Assembly: GCF_030344915.1 (NCBI RefSeq)
Contig: NZ_CP128233.1
Location: 3,100,001 to 3,164,000 of the forward strand
Origin: Neopusillimonas aromaticivorans
Lineage (GTDB): Bacteria; Pseudomonadota; Gammaproteobacteria; Burkholderiales; Burkholderiaceae_B
Length of the DNA: 64,000 nucleotides
Direction of reading: 5' to 3'
Under the pieces are notes generated by a model. It searched no databases. It saw nothing but the letters and a program-made list of their open reading frames with translations, and had not been told where the DNA came from. The translations under genes were made by a program, and so were the position numbers. Shown here one piece after another: positions 1-9,861 of this stretch. Each line of letters starts with the position of its first letter. The stretch's first letter is position 1.

Positions 1-1745
1 TCGGGCTGTCCGGGTTTTCGACCTACGTAAAGGGTTTGGCAGCGCTGCGCAACCTGCGCCTGAATATCAACGCGTTGATGACCGTCGCCGTCACGGGCGC
101 TTTCCTTATTGGTCAATGGCCGGAAGCCGCCATGGTGATGGCGCTGTATGCCCTTGCCGAACTCATCGAAGCGCGCTCGGTAGACCGCGCCCGCAATGCC
201 ATCAAGGGGCTGTTGGACATGACGCCAGAGAAGGCGCAGGTCAGGCAAGCCGACGGTTCATGGGTAGAGTGTCTGGTAAAGACAGTCGCCCCAGGCGCAA
301 TCGTTCGGGTTAAACCGGGTGTGCGTGTTCCACTCGATGGGGTGATCGTCGCAGGGGCGACTTCTGTCGACCAGTCTCCCGTGACCGGGGAAAGCATTCC
401 CGTCGATAAGGCTATCGGCGATGCCGTGTTTGCAGGCACCATCAACGCCACTGGCATGGTCGAGGTCCAGGTCAGCTCAGCGGCCAATGGCACGTTGCTG
501 GCCCGAATCATCCATGCGGTGGAACAGGCCCAAGGGTCGCGCGCGCCCACACAGCAATTTGTGGACCGCTTTGCCGCCATCTATACGCCCTCCGTCTTCA
601 CGCTGGCTTTGGCCGTGTGCTTGCTGACGCCTTGGTTGATGGGTTGGACCTGGATGCAGGCTATCTACAAAGCCTTGGTGCTTTTGGTCATCGCTTGCCC
701 CTGCGCGTTGGTGATTTCCACCCCCGTGACCGTCGTGAGCGGGTTGGCAGCGGCCGCGCGCCGTGGCATCTTGATCAAGGGCGGCGTCTACCTGGAAGGC
801 GCCCGCAAGATCAAGGCGATTGCGCTGGACAAGACCGGCACCATCACGCTGGGCAAGCCCAGGTTGGTGGCTACCGAAGTTCTGCCGACTGACCAGTCAG
901 AGCCACAAGTCTTGCGTTGGGCGTCAGACCTGGCAGGGCACTCCGACCATCCCGTGTCCAAAGCCATTGCCCAGGGCCTGGGCATCCAGGGCAATGGGCC
1001 GCTTGAAGGCTTCACTGCTTTGCCGGGGCGCGGTATTGAGGCTAAAGCCGATGGCCTTGCCTTGATTCTTGGGAATCACCGGCTGATCGAAGATCGTGGG
1101 CTTTGCAGTCCGCAGATTGAAGCTCGATTGGCCGAACACGAAGCGCAGGGCCGCACGGTCACGATGCTGGCTTCCAGCACACAAGTTCTCGCAATCTTCG
1201 CAGTTGCCGACACCATCAAAAAGAGTTCGCGCGACGCCATTGCAGAACTTCATGCCCTTGGCGTGGCTTCGGTCATGCTGACGGGTGACAACGTCGCCAC
1301 AGCCCGGGCCATCGCAAGCCAGGCTGGCATTGACGATGCGCGCGCTAATTTGCTGCCCAAAGACAAACTTGCGGCAGTTGAAGAAATGCAAAAGCAATAC
1401 GGCTACGTTGCAATGACCGGCGATGGCATCAACGACGCCCCAGCGCTGGCCCGTTCCGATATTGGCTTCGCCATGGGTGGTGCGGGAACCGATATCGCCA
1501 TGGAAGCGGCAGACGTGGTGATCATGAACGACGATCTGCGCCGCATTCCCGAAGCCATCAGGCTATCACGCAAGACCCAGACCATTCTTTGGCAAAACAT
1601 TGCACTGGCCCTTGGCATCAAGGCCGTGTTCTTGCTGCTGGCATTATTCAACGGCGCGACCATGTGGATGGCGGTATTCGCCGATATGGGGGCAAGCCTG
1701 CTGGTCGTGTTCAATGGGTTAAGAATGCTGCGAAACAAATGCTGA
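1..1745 (+). CDS. Zn/Cd/Pb-translocating P1B-type ATPase (5' end outside window)
   Basis: The frame is already open at base 3, so the N-terminal part, including any metal-binding domain, lies upstream of the window. The visible 570 or so residues carry the ACPCAL membrane metal site, the phosphorylation motif DKTGTITLGKP, the SDHP motif of P1B pumps, TGDN, and the hinge MTGDGINDAPALA. The last membrane segments contain the conserved Lys and the WMAVFADMG stretch typical of the ZntA/CadA (P1B-2) group. Known members export Zn, Cd or Pb from the cytoplasm using ATP. No frame break is seen. No MerR-type regulator is visible downstream; it could lie upstream. The choice between ZntA and CadA names is not resolvable here. 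Confidence 0.93.
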   Translation, partial: GLSGFSTYVKGLAALRNLRLNINALMTVAVTGAFLIGQWPEAAMVMALYALAELIEARSVDRARNAIKGLLDMTPEKAQVRQADGSWVECLVKTVAPGAIVRVKPGVRVPLDGVIVAGATSVDQSPVTGESIPVDKAIGDAVFAGTINATGMVEVQVSSAANGTLLARIIHAVEQAQGSRAPTQQFVDRFAAIYTPSVFTLALAVCLLTPWLMGWTWMQAIYKALVLLVIACPCALVISTPVTVVSGLAAAARRGILIKGGVYLEGARKIKAIALDKTGTITLGKPRLVATEVLPTDQSEPQVLRWASDLAGHSDHPVSKAIAQGLGIQGNGPLEGFTALPGRGIEAKADGLALILGNHRLIEDRGLCSPQIEARLAEHEAQGRTVTMLASSTQVLAIFAVADTIKKSSRDAIAELHALGVASVMLTGDNVATARAIASQAGIDDARANLLPKDKLAAVEEMQKQYGYVAMTGDGINDAPALARSDIGFAMGGAGTDIAMEAADVVIMNDDLRRIPEAIRLSRKTQTILWQNIALALGIKAVFLLLALFNGATMWMAVFADMGASLLVVFNGLRMLRNKC

Positions 1746-1953
1746 TGTGCTGGCACATCCAGACAGACCACAACGAAACCTCTGTCCTGTTCCGGAGGCC
1801 ATAAAATACCCACCCCGTTAAGCTTAAAAACCAACTGGTATTTGCAGCATAACCGACGATGCGGCTGCCACTATCGTCCCCTGGTAATAACGGGACGTTT
1901 ACAATGGCTGATCCTCCCCCGACCTGACCCCGCAGAAAAAAGAAATTATCACC

Positions 1954-2962
1954 ATGAAGCCCGGACGAAACGACCCTTGCCCATGCGGAAGCGGTAAAAA
2001 ATACAAGCAGTGCTGTCTGGGCAAGGCGCTGAACAAACCGCTCGATATCGTTGATGATATCGAGCAAATTCTTGCCATGAATCCGAATCTGACACTGGAT
2101 GAGCTGAATGTCGTTCTGCAAAGCAGGATGCATGATCTGAACAATCGTCCGAACCCGGATTTTTTGGTTTGACGCCAACACAGATGGCCAATTGGCTAAA
2201 TGCGCCGTTCCACGATTTGGCGTGGGTTACCGTCAGCACGCCCAGTGATCTTTCTGGCAGCCCGGTCATGCGCTATTTAACGCTGATTCTCGACGAAGCG
2301 CTTCAAGGTGGCGGGTCGTTCAAGGCCACCAGCAAAGGCAACTTGCCTACTTCACTGGTTAAACAGGCCAGTGAACTGTTGCCCGAGTTTGCTGTGTCGA
2401 AGTTTCCGGTTTCAATCTACCTGAACGAATACGCCGGCGCGAATGAAGACAAGTTCAACGCGCTGCACTATGCCCGTGTCCTGGCAGATATTGCCGGCAT
2501 CATTTACCAGCGTGCAGGTCGTTATCATGTAAAAAAGCTGCCCTGAAAGAGTATCAGCGCAAAGGCATTCAGGCCTTTTTCAAGCCGATGCTGGAAGCCG
2601 CGGTTACCGGATACAACTGGGCGTACATGGATCGGTGGGACTATGATGTTGATTTAAGAACGTTCTGGTTATTTATGTTGTGGCGTCTGCAAGGCCATGC
2701 CAGTGTTGATCAGTTGATGGATGACATGCTGACGGCATTTCCTGATTTGCTGTCAATGTTTCCACCCGACGATTATGCTCCGCCGCAAGCACTGCTTGAA
2801 TCAATGATCGAGGCGCGCTTCATTGATCGCTTTTTGGGGTATTGGGGTTTTGTCGTTATGGACCCGAAACATTTTGCCAGCGGGGCACAAACGCCCCGGG
2901 TGGTCGAGATACAGCCGTTGCTTAAGCAAACGTTTGAATTTTCGATTGAAAACCCGGTGTAA
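1954..2962 (+). CDS. SEC-C motif protein, full-length copy (two apparent frameshifts)
   Basis: The protein starts with a SEC-C zinc-binding motif, DPCPCGSGKKYKQCC at residues 7-21, followed by a roughly 300-residue conserved region of unknown function. The reading moves through three frames. Adding a T to the run near 2161-2165 joins the SEC-C part to a region starting in another frame at 2169. Adding an A to the A run near 2530 joins that to the third part, which contains TGYNWAYMDRW and ends at 2962. Repaired length is about 336 residues. I recognise the architecture as a widespread hypothetical protein but know no function for it. A shortened paralogue lies at 5773-6178. Both breaks are single-base losses in homopolymers, so the gene is probably intact in the organism. 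Confidence 0.75.
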
Positions 2963-3056
2963 GCAGCTGGTTGCAAAGCGACCAAAAGCAGGCGGTGCCC
3001 GAGCAGGCGCTTCTTATGTGTCAGCTTGCACGACTGCCCCGGGCGTGGCAGGACAA

Positions 3057-3602
3057 TCAGAACCCCGAACCCGGTTGCTTGAGGAATTCCATTTCTTCCG
3101 CGGTTGATGTTCGGCCCAGAATTTCGTTGCGGTGAGGGTAGCGGCCGAAACGCTCAATAATGTCTTTGTGCCTGATTTCATAAGCCAGATTGTTTTCGAG
3201 GCCGGGCTGGTTGAACACAGTCATTGCCACGTGGTGGATGGCCAGTGATTCGCTGTGCATGTAGGGCATGTACAGGAAGGCGCGTTGTTGAACGGTCAAT
3301 GACAGGTCGGTTTTACTGGCAACAGCTTCTTGGGCGAGGGCAAGTGCCAGTGGGTCGGTGGCGAAAGACCGGGGGTCACCGCGAAACATGTTGCGGGGGA
3401 ATTGATCCAGAATAATAATTTCGGCCAGCCGGCCTTGTGGGATTGCACGCCATGCGTAAAGTTCGCAGTGCCGGGCCTGACGGTGCACTTCGCTGAAGCG
3501 CTCGCGGATCAGGGTGTCAAGGGTGGGGTTTTTGTCGAACCAGTCTTTGGATTCGAGTTCGGTAAACCAGAAATTCAGGATGGTTTCGGGCGTATTCAGC
3601 AT
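3057..3602 (-). CDS. DUF924 family protein
   Basis: An intact 181-residue protein of the DUF924 family, mostly helical. Diagnostic stretches are an N-terminal ILNFWF motif, the central LDQFPRNMFRG and FLYMPYMHSE, and a C-terminal RYPHRNEILGR. Family length is usually 180-200 residues, so this is complete. The biochemical role of the family is not established. It stands alone on the minus strand between the SEC-C gene and a decayed hydrolase, and no partner is suggested by the context. Confidence 0.9.
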   Translation of the reverse strand: MLNTPETILNFWFTELESKDWFDKNPTLDTLIRERFSEVHRQARHCELYAWRAIPQGRLAEIIILDQFPRNMFRGDPRSFATDPLALALAQEAVASKTDLSLTVQQRAFLYMPYMHSESLAIHHVAMTVFNQPGLENNLAYEIRHKDIIERFGRYPHRNEILGRTSTAEEMEFLKQPGSGF

Positions 3603-3732
3603 AAGGCTTGTTCCTGTTCATATCATGTATCGTCAGTGTAGCGGTGATGTGACATGCTAGACTCAATTGTCACCGGGTGTGAAAAATACCTGCTCTCAGG
3701 AGTTCATGTCATGTGCGCACGCAGGGTAAGTC

Positions 3733-5080
3733 TTGAATCTGAGATCAATTCATCTTTGGGTAGTCATGCAAGTGTGGCGCTGCCCGATGGGCCGCATCCG
3801 GTCCGTCGCAAGATGCTTGCGGCCATGGGGTGGGCAGCTTCAGGCGGTGAATGAAGCGTTACGCCCAGTCCCGGTGGAGTGGAGGTTTGGCTTGGGTTGG
3901 GACGATGTGCATCAGGGCGCCTTTGCCACGTCGGATATCCGCGCGTGGTGGAAAAACGGGGTACCCTGGTTTACGGCTCTGACTTTTACGTTCTGCCCGA
4001 CCATGAACTGGCGGTGATGATCACTGGCACCAGTACCGCCTACAAACCCGATGCCATTGCCGAGCAAGTGCTGTATCAGGCCCTCGTTGAAAAGGGCAGT
4101 CTTGCCCGCATGCCCGAAAAATTGGGGCCGACAGCTGACAAGGACGTCAGCCCCTATGCGGTCAATGCCGCAGATCTACAGGGCATCTACGCCAATTATC
4201 AGGCGATTTTTCGCGTTTCTATGGCTGATCAGCCCGATGTCGTACAGGTGCACAAGTGGGAAGACGGGCGTTGGAGCGAGAATGCGATCTGGAAGCGCAG
4301 AGCTGACGGTTTATTTGCCGATACCGACAAGCCGGCAACGGCATTCGGTCTGGCGCGTCAGGGTAAACAGCGTTACCTTACGTTGCAGATGCCATCAGAT
4401 GCCGGGTATAGCCGCATTGATCTGGCGTTTGCCCAGGCATTGACAGCGCAACGGCCTGTCCCCGAGGCCTGGACATCGCGTATGGGCCGCACCTGGGTCG
4501 TCATCAACGAGCGTTACACCTCGCTGGCCCTGGCAGGGGTGGTCCTGCCCTGACGTTGTTTGCCGTGCCGGAATTGCCCGGGTACATTGGCGTTAACGCC
4601 GGGCCTGCCAGCACTGAAAATCAGCTGCTGGTGGCCAATGAACCTGATGCCGCACGCATGTGCCTGAACATTCCGTACACCATGAGCCGGGATTTGAATG
4701 ATTTGCGGGTAAAGCGCTGTGACGGCCAGGATGATTTGCGTTTTGGCCGGATGCTGTTCAGGTCGCTGGATTCCATGCCACTGCTTGAGGCAGGCGCTAC
4801 CTGGCAGGCCCACGTATCGCCGCACGGACATGCCTTGGGGGTTCGCGCCGCCCGTTCCATAGAGTTTCAGGTTGAGGGTGCGATAGCCGCTTTCGTGTAC
4901 GACGCCGATCTTGCGCCGGTTTATCCGGATCAGTTCCGGGCCAGCCCGGACGGTGTGGTCAGAGCAGAGGATGTGTCCGGAACAGTGCTAAAGCCTGCGC
5001 GGGTACGCGTACCGAAAGGCGGTCTGGTGTTGTTGTATGGTGAGCCAGGCAGCGTTGTTTCGGTAACAGCGGCGGTGTGA
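3733..5080 (+). pseudogene. serine hydrolase (class C beta-lactamase-like) remnant, 5'-truncated
   Basis: Downstream of about 3850 the translation resembles the C-terminal half of class C beta-lactamase-like serine hydrolases: GLGWDDV, then (after adding one G to the run near 3958) GGTLVYGSDFYVLPD, and a long C-terminal domain of about 350 residues. A second break near 4536 (G run in LAGGGPAL) joins the piece beginning at 4556. The N-terminal region that would hold the catalytic SxxK serine and the Tyr motif is absent. What lies before 3850 is short and unconvincing. Unlike the other split genes here, this one lacks a whole catalytic segment, so I call it a pseudogene. The exact left edge is uncertain. 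Confidence 0.6.
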
Positions 5081-5178
5081 ACACAGCCTTTCTTCAGTAC
5101 GTTATCTGAGTGGTCGTTTCCATTGTTAACCGTTTTTCGATGAAATTTTTATTCTTTTTGCTTTTTTAGCGCTGTTTA

Positions 5179-5696
5179 ATGACAAGTCATAATCAACGTC
5201 CTTACCAGGCCGATGTGGCCAGGCTGGTTGAACACCTGAACCTCAAGCCTCACCCGGAAGGGGCTTTTACACCGAAATCTATCGTGCGGCCGATACGGTT
5301 GTACGAACCCTTGATGGTGCCCAACGGGCAAGTTCAACCGCCATTTATTATTTGCTTGAACGCGGCGCCTGGTCCGCCTGGCACCGTATTGCGTCGGACG
5401 AAGTCTGGCACTTTTATGCCGGCAGCCCATTGAAGGTGCAGGTGCTGATGCCGTCCAAAGAACTGGTCACGCACGTATTGGGGCCCGCACTTGAGCAGTC
5501 TGGCTGCGTGTATCAAGCCGTCGTGCCGGCAGGCTGCTGGTTCGCTGCCGAACTGACAAACCCGGACAGTTTTGCGCTTGTGGGCTGTACCGTTGCACCA
5601 GGGTTTGAGTTTTCTGAATTTGAATTGGCCGATGGGGCGCAACTATTGGCCGATTACCCGCAGCACGCTGAGGTGATTCACCGGTTGCTTCGTTAA
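5179..5696 (+). CDS. DUF985 cupin-type protein (one apparent frameshift)
   Basis: A small cupin of the DUF985 family. The N-terminal part gives LVEHLNLKPHPEG. Adding one G to the G4 run near 5263 restores GGFYTEIYRAADT and AIYYLLERG, leading straight into the second half with SAWHRIASDEVWHFYAG, whose His and Glu residues are the cupin metal-binding type. Repaired length is about 172 residues, normal for the family. The function of the family is not established; cupins often bind a metal and a small sugar-like ligand. The ATG at 5179 fits the conserved start. Confidence 0.82.
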
Positions 5697-5772
5697 GCAT
5701 TCATTTTCTGTATGATTGCTTCAGGATTGAAGTTCCAGAATCGTTAAATCCGCACCCCTGAAAATACTCGAT

Positions 5773-6178
5773 ATGAAACCCGGACGAAATGACCCTTGCC
5801 CATGCGGCAGCGGCGGTGACCGGCTATAACTGGGCTTACCTGGATCGGTGGGGATATGACGTTGACCTGAGAACCTTCTGGCTTTTCATGCTGTGGCGTC
5901 TGCAAAACCATTCCAGCGTTGACCAGTTAACCGATGACTTGCTGACGGCATTTCCTGATGTGCTGTCAGCGTTTCCGCCCGACGATTACGCTCTGCCAGA
6001 AACTCTGCTTGAATCAATGATCGAGTCACGCTTCATTGATCGTTTTCTGGGGTTTTGGGGCTTTGCCATTATTGACCCGAAACGTTTTGACGACGAGACG
6101 AAAATTGGGCGCAAGGTTGAAATACAGCCGCTGCTCAGGGATACCTTTGAGTTTTCAATTGAAGGTGCCACGCGATAA
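5773..6178 (+). pseudogene. second SEC-C protein copy with internal deletion
   Basis: The ATG at 5773 begins the same SEC-C start as the gene at 1954 (MKPGRNDPCPCGSG), but at about 5812 it jumps directly to sequence matching the last third of that gene, AAVTGYNWAYLDRW. About 600 bases of the middle are missing. The junction falls in a GC-rich stretch (AGCGG) shared by both flanks. The SEC-C frame hits TAA after 18 codons, while the C-terminal part is open in another frame from an internal ATG at 5789 and could give a 129-residue fragment. Loss of the zinc motif linkage and of the middle domain makes a working protein unlikely. Confidence 0.75.
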
Positions 6179-6441
6179 TCCTTGCTTCCATCCGCCGCGT
6201 TGGGGTCTGGCACAGGCTCAGCCAGCCGATAGCTGGAAACCCTTGTACACGTTTGCTGTCGTTGCCACAATGTCATGGCTACCTTCTCTCTGCCCCAGGT
6301 TGGAGATTCAACCTCTAACATCTGTAGAGGTTCCAACTATTCCGACAGCGGGGGTATGTCAGGCATCTTTGAAAATACAAAGTAGCCTCTTGGAGCCACT
6401 CACAAGCTTTATTTTTTGAAATCCAAAAAACTAACAAGCAG

Positions 6442-6735
6442 TTAGACTGCGAAGTCTTCGCGTGATGAGCCACGTTTTTCGGCCTCAACCATCCAGCCTG
6501 GCGTTCGCCCTCGACCTGACCACTCTTCACCATTTGGCCCAAGGTACTTGACAACAGCAGGTTTCTTGGAAACCATTTTCTTGCCAGAACTTACAAGATC
6601 TTCCGCTGTAATACCGTATTGCTCCATTTTTTCTTTGATATCGCGTATTGCCTCAGCGACTTCTTGTTTACGCAGTTCTTCGGCCTCTTTGAGGAGCATT
6701 TCTGCTTGGGCTTTTAATTCATGGTATGTTGCCAT
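6442..6735 (-). CDS. H-NS family nucleoid protein (BpH3-like)
   Basis: A 97-residue protein with an N-terminal coiled-coil oligomerisation segment rich in Lys, Glu and Ala (residues 5-45) and a C-terminal DNA-binding loop, EWSGRGRTPGWM. That loop matches the H-NS/BpH3 AT-hook-like minor-groove motif. Such proteins bind and silence A+T-rich, horizontally acquired DNA. It is the last gene of the minus-strand island cluster (6442-9861), 56 bases after the YkgJ-type gene, which suggests the island carries its own silencer. Complete and without frame breaks. Confidence 0.92.
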   Translation of the reverse strand: MATYHELKAQAEMLLKEAEELRKQEVAEAIRDIKEKMEQYGITAEDLVSSGKKMVSKKPAVVKYLGPNGEEWSGRGRTPGWMVEAEKRGSSREDFAV

Positions 6736-6791
6736 TACGTTTTACCTTTATCAATCGGGGTACGCTTATCATCCGCGTACCTCTTGAGGAA

Positions 6792-7070
6792 CTATTTAAC
6801 TTGCTGTGCCTGCAAGATCTCACATACATGAAGATTCAGGGAAACAAACTCGTTCCATGTGTGTTGTTGGGCATAGTGGAGACTATATTGTAGATCCACT
6901 CGGCAGATGTCCGGGCGTGTGGCGTAGATGCCACACTCTTTGCTGGCGGTTTTGTAATGCCGACAAGTCCCGTCGCCACGGTCGAGAAAATGGGTTTTCT
7001 CTGCTAGGTTGACTTGCTGGCAGCACAGGCCGCATTGGCTGCAGGGGAAGGCGTGCATGTTATTTGACAA
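6792..7070 (-). CDS. YkgJ-type cysteine-cluster protein
   Basis: A 92-residue protein with the cysteine pattern of the YkgJ/UPF0153 family: PCSQCGLCCQQ near the N-terminus, then DGTCRHY, ECGIYATRPDICR, and a late Cys. The cluster is thought to bind zinc or an iron-sulfur centre; the role of the family is not known. Its ATG at 7070 overlaps the last codons of the upstream 558-residue gene (which stops at 7060), so the two are probably translationally coupled. The coupling ties a metal-cluster protein to the island's membrane/HNH-like protein. Confidence 0.88.
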   Translation of the reverse strand: MSNNMHAFPCSQCGLCCQQVNLAEKTHFLDRGDGTCRHYKTASKECGIYATRPDICRVDLQYSLHYAQQHTWNEFVSLNLHVCEILQAQQVK

Positions 7071-8736
7071 GTGATGTTAGCCATTTCCGAGTACTTGCTC
7101 TATCGCCCATCTCAAAAGGGAGCTCGACGCCGCGATTGCTGATTTCATCCTTGAGTAGCAGGCCACGTTGCAGCTCGTCATTACAGCTAGCCAACTGTTG
7201 AGCGAACTCAGCGAGTTCATCGGCATCCAGGTTGAATTCGATTCGGCCAAGTTCGGTAAGATAGCGATCCAGTTCTGCATTGATAGCCTGGAATTTTCGC
7301 ACGCTGGCTGCATGGGGCATGATGGAGTCCACGAATGCCCAAAGCTTTTCAGCGAGGCTGCTATATAGCAGGAAGTAATTGAGACCAAGAGTAATAAGAC
7401 CTGTTGCCAGCGCGCTCGCGAAAGAGGCCAGTTCGCTACCGAATGGGAAGTTGCACAAGGGCAGCAACTGGGTATAGATCATTGTTCCAACGACGGTGGC
7501 GGCACCAACGGAGAGTAAGGCCGTCACGGCTTTGCAAAGATCGACGAAGGGCTGCTGTTGTGGGTTAAAGATTAGGAGCTTGACCGCTTTCACCAGGCTT
7601 CCCCACAACTCGCGGATAATCTTGATCGCCATTTTTTGGGTAGTGGCGAATACGTTAAACAAGGTGGTCGTGGCGCTACTAAGGATGCCAGCGAATACAC
7701 CATCTTTGAAACTGTTCAGGAAATCCTTGAAGCGCAACTTAATGCGCTGCCATATCCCATTCAAGGCTTGCTGCACACTTGCAATGAAGGCGTCGAGGTT
7801 GAAGTTGGTCTTCAGTTTTTCCAGTGTTTTGGGGAGTTGCTCCCGCAACTCAAACCATGCTTCCGCCATTATCAGGCCCAGCATTTGTCGTGTTCCCATC
7901 TTCAGTCCGGCCACAGCGGAGGCACTGGTAGTCTGTTTCCAGAATTTGCTGCTGGTGTAGTACTTTTGGTTGATCTGCTGGTTATAGGGTTTTCTGGCTT
8001 CTTTGTCCCTTTTGCGCATTTCGTCAGGGTCTACAGACTTGAGGGTTTTTATTTTTTCCTCGGTTTTTCTAACCTTATCTTCCAGTTGGCGTCCCTTATG
8101 CTGCTGCTCTGGTGTGGTGCGTGGCATGGTGGCAAGATGATCACGGTCTTTGAGTAGTTGAGTCTCGTCTTTCGCTATTTGTTCAGGCAGCCTTGCGAGA
8201 AAGACATCAATGGAATCCTTTCCTTTGGATTTATTGAGGGTTTCATGCGTAGATTGCAGGTTGCTGCTTTGATTAGCCAACTCAATGCCGTTGATTTCGG
8301 CCAGGACACGTCCGGCGTCATCATGCACTTCGCTAGCGCTAATGACGTGATCCGTATTTCGCGGGTCGTTAACAGCCATGCTTCTGTTACGGTAAGGGTC
8401 CTGTAGGGTACCGGTTTGTTGGGTCAGCTTGTCATTGGCTCCAGTTGTTTTATAGGTGCTGTCTTCTTTCTTTACATCCTTATGATGATATTTATCCGAG
8501 TCATAGGTTTCTCGATTTTCGTAGTTCTGCCTTTCCTTGTCAGTGGCCCAGACTCCCTGGCGAACATTGTGGATAGTGTCCACCTCGCCTCCGACTTTGT
8601 CTTTGAACAGTAGAAAATCAAGCCCGAAACTCGTGGCCAGACTATGGACTACAGTTCTTTCAAGCTCCTCAATCCACGGATATTGGCTGGCCGCTGTCTT
8701 CATGAAGTGATCTACTAGATGGTGGGTGGGAAACAA
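7060..8736 (-). CDS. HNH-like motif protein with C-terminal membrane helices, function unknown
   Basis: An intact protein of 558 residues from a TTG at 8736; an in-frame ATG at 8703 is an alternative start. Residues 50-62 include IHNVRQGVWAT. Residues 129-172 read DHVISASEVHDDAGR, then SSNLQSTHETLNKSKG. A DH pair followed by spaced Asn residues and a Lys resembles the HNH endonuclease fold, but this is inference from pattern only. Residues 175-240 are charged and probably coiled coil (LPEQIAKDE, KVRKTEEKIKTLK). Residues about 350-475 contain three or four hydrophobic segments, and the C-terminus is soluble and Leu-rich. I remember similar hypothetical proteins but no assigned function. It follows the Gly/Ala-rich protein gene by 25 bases and overlaps the YkgJ gene. 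Confidence 0.6.
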   Translation of the reverse strand: MFPTHHLVDHFMKTAASQYPWIEELERTVVHSLATSFGLDFLLFKDKVGGEVDTIHNVRQGVWATDKERQNYENRETYDSDKYHHKDVKKEDSTYKTTGANDKLTQQTGTLQDPYRNRSMAVNDPRNTDHVISASEVHDDAGRVLAEINGIELANQSSNLQSTHETLNKSKGKDSIDVFLARLPEQIAKDETQLLKDRDHLATMPRTTPEQQHKGRQLEDKVRKTEEKIKTLKSVDPDEMRKRDKEARKPYNQQINQKYYTSSKFWKQTTSASAVAGLKMGTRQMLGLIMAEAWFELREQLPKTLEKLKTNFNLDAFIASVQQALNGIWQRIKLRFKDFLNSFKDGVFAGILSSATTTLFNVFATTQKMAIKIIRELWGSLVKAVKLLIFNPQQQPFVDLCKAVTALLSVGAATVVGTMIYTQLLPLCNFPFGSELASFASALATGLITLGLNYFLLYSSLAEKLWAFVDSIMPHAASVRKFQAINAELDRYLTELGRIEFNLDADELAEFAQQLASCNDELQRGLLLKDEISNRGVELPFEMGDRASTRKWLTSLVK

Positions 8737-8738
8737 GC

Positions 8739-8753
8739 GGGGGAGACTCCCCC
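8739..8753. repeat. perfect inverted repeat between the two island genes
   Basis: GGGGGA and TCCCCC flank a 3-base loop GAC. The hairpin sits in the 25-base gap between the gene ending at 8762 and the TTG start at 8736. No T run follows on the minus strand. It may mask or present the ribosome binding site of the downstream gene rather than terminate transcription. Confidence 0.5.
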
Positions 8754-8761
8754 TTTAAGTC

Positions 8762-9861
8762 TTAGGGGCGTTCTATTTTGCTAGCTTCCGTATCAGCTTC
8801 GACAAGAACTTTATCTAGCTCCCCGTCATTTAGGATCATGAAGCCATCTGTATCAGTTTCCATGATGGGCGTACCGTTTTCATCTTTTGCAATGTCATGC
8901 CCCTCTTTCTTGAGTTTGAAAATGGGCGTAGTGATTACGTCGACCAGAATGGCGGCCAGAGCATAGCCGTTTTCAATATTCCGAAGAATTTCATCGCTGA
9001 AGTCGCGCAGAGCTGCATCTATGTCACCGTTACTGCCTTTGAGGTTTTCCAAGAAATTGTTGATATCTTTGAGGCTGTCAAAGTACAAGGAGAATTGATC
9101 ATGGATGGACAGTAGTGCCTGTTTAATTTTTCTTGTATAGCCCTCGGTTGCAGCAAGTTGCTTGATGGCTCTGGCCAGTTTCTTGATCGCTGCCTTGACT
9201 TCTTGATCTGCCTTGCGAGCGTTTCTGAGCGCTTCTTCACCATGACTGTTATAGGCCCAGCCAGCAATGGCCAATACTGGAGCCGCCACTGCTGCGCCGA
9301 GAATGGCTGTACCTCCGGCAATACCCATGCCGCCAGTTGCCAGGGAACCACCACCGATAGCCGCTAGGGTGGCTTTGGTGGCTGCAGCGCCTGCTAGCGA
9401 AGAAATGGCGGTACCAGTGGAGGCAGCGCCTAGTGTCATAACACCCCGTATATGGCAAATCCAGCCGCTGCACCTGCTAAGCCGGCCCCAGCGGCGGAAC
9501 TCAGTACACCAATGGCGGTATAACTGTAAGCTTCGATGCGTTGTAGTTCATGCTTGGGAATATGGATTTCAAGTTTGTTCTGGCGACCTGCGTTCAATTG
9601 CTGGAGGAGTGTGTCGGCAATGGTTTTGAATTCGCTGAGGTGCTTTCCGATATCGAGTTGCTTCCTCCCCAGCATTTCGAGCGCATGAGAGGTTTCTTTC
9701 TCTTGTTCGTCGAAGATGGATTTTTTCTGGTCATAGCGATGTTGGGCGTTTTTGACGATTTCGTCTGCTTCCGAATGCTTCTGATAGCCGTCGTAGCCTT
9801 TTTTGGCGCCGTAAGCGGCAGTGACCAGTGCGGCAGCTCCAATGATGAGGGGTAGGGGCAT
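8762..9861 (-). CDS. Gly/Ala-rich membrane protein, glycine-zipper type (one apparent frameshift)
   Basis: Two minus-strand pieces (9861-9436 and 9439-8762) are one gene. Adding a G to the G4 run near 9449 turns IYGVL-stop into IYGGVMTLGAASTG and continues into the second piece. Repaired length is about 366 residues. The order is an N-terminal hydrophobic segment (LIIGAAALVTAAYG), a charged coiled-coil region to about residue 110, a very Gly/Ala-rich double hydrophobic stretch (about residues 120-200, with GAGLAGAAAG and AAIGGGSLATGGMG), and a helical C-terminal domain ending in acidic residues. The Gly-zipper pattern suggests tight helix packing in a membrane, as in pore-forming or scaffold proteins; function is unknown. 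It opens the island operon; GAAAGG-like SD sequence precedes the ATG at 9861. Confidence 0.65.

Noticed and set aside
1746..1953. Possible metal-responsive promoter or terminator after the P-type ATPase
   Set aside because: No palindrome with a MerR-like spacing and no hairpin with a T run could be identified.
3654..3854. Small open frame before the hydrolase remnant
   Set aside because: It shows no family features and could only be a decayed part of the missing hydrolase N-terminus.
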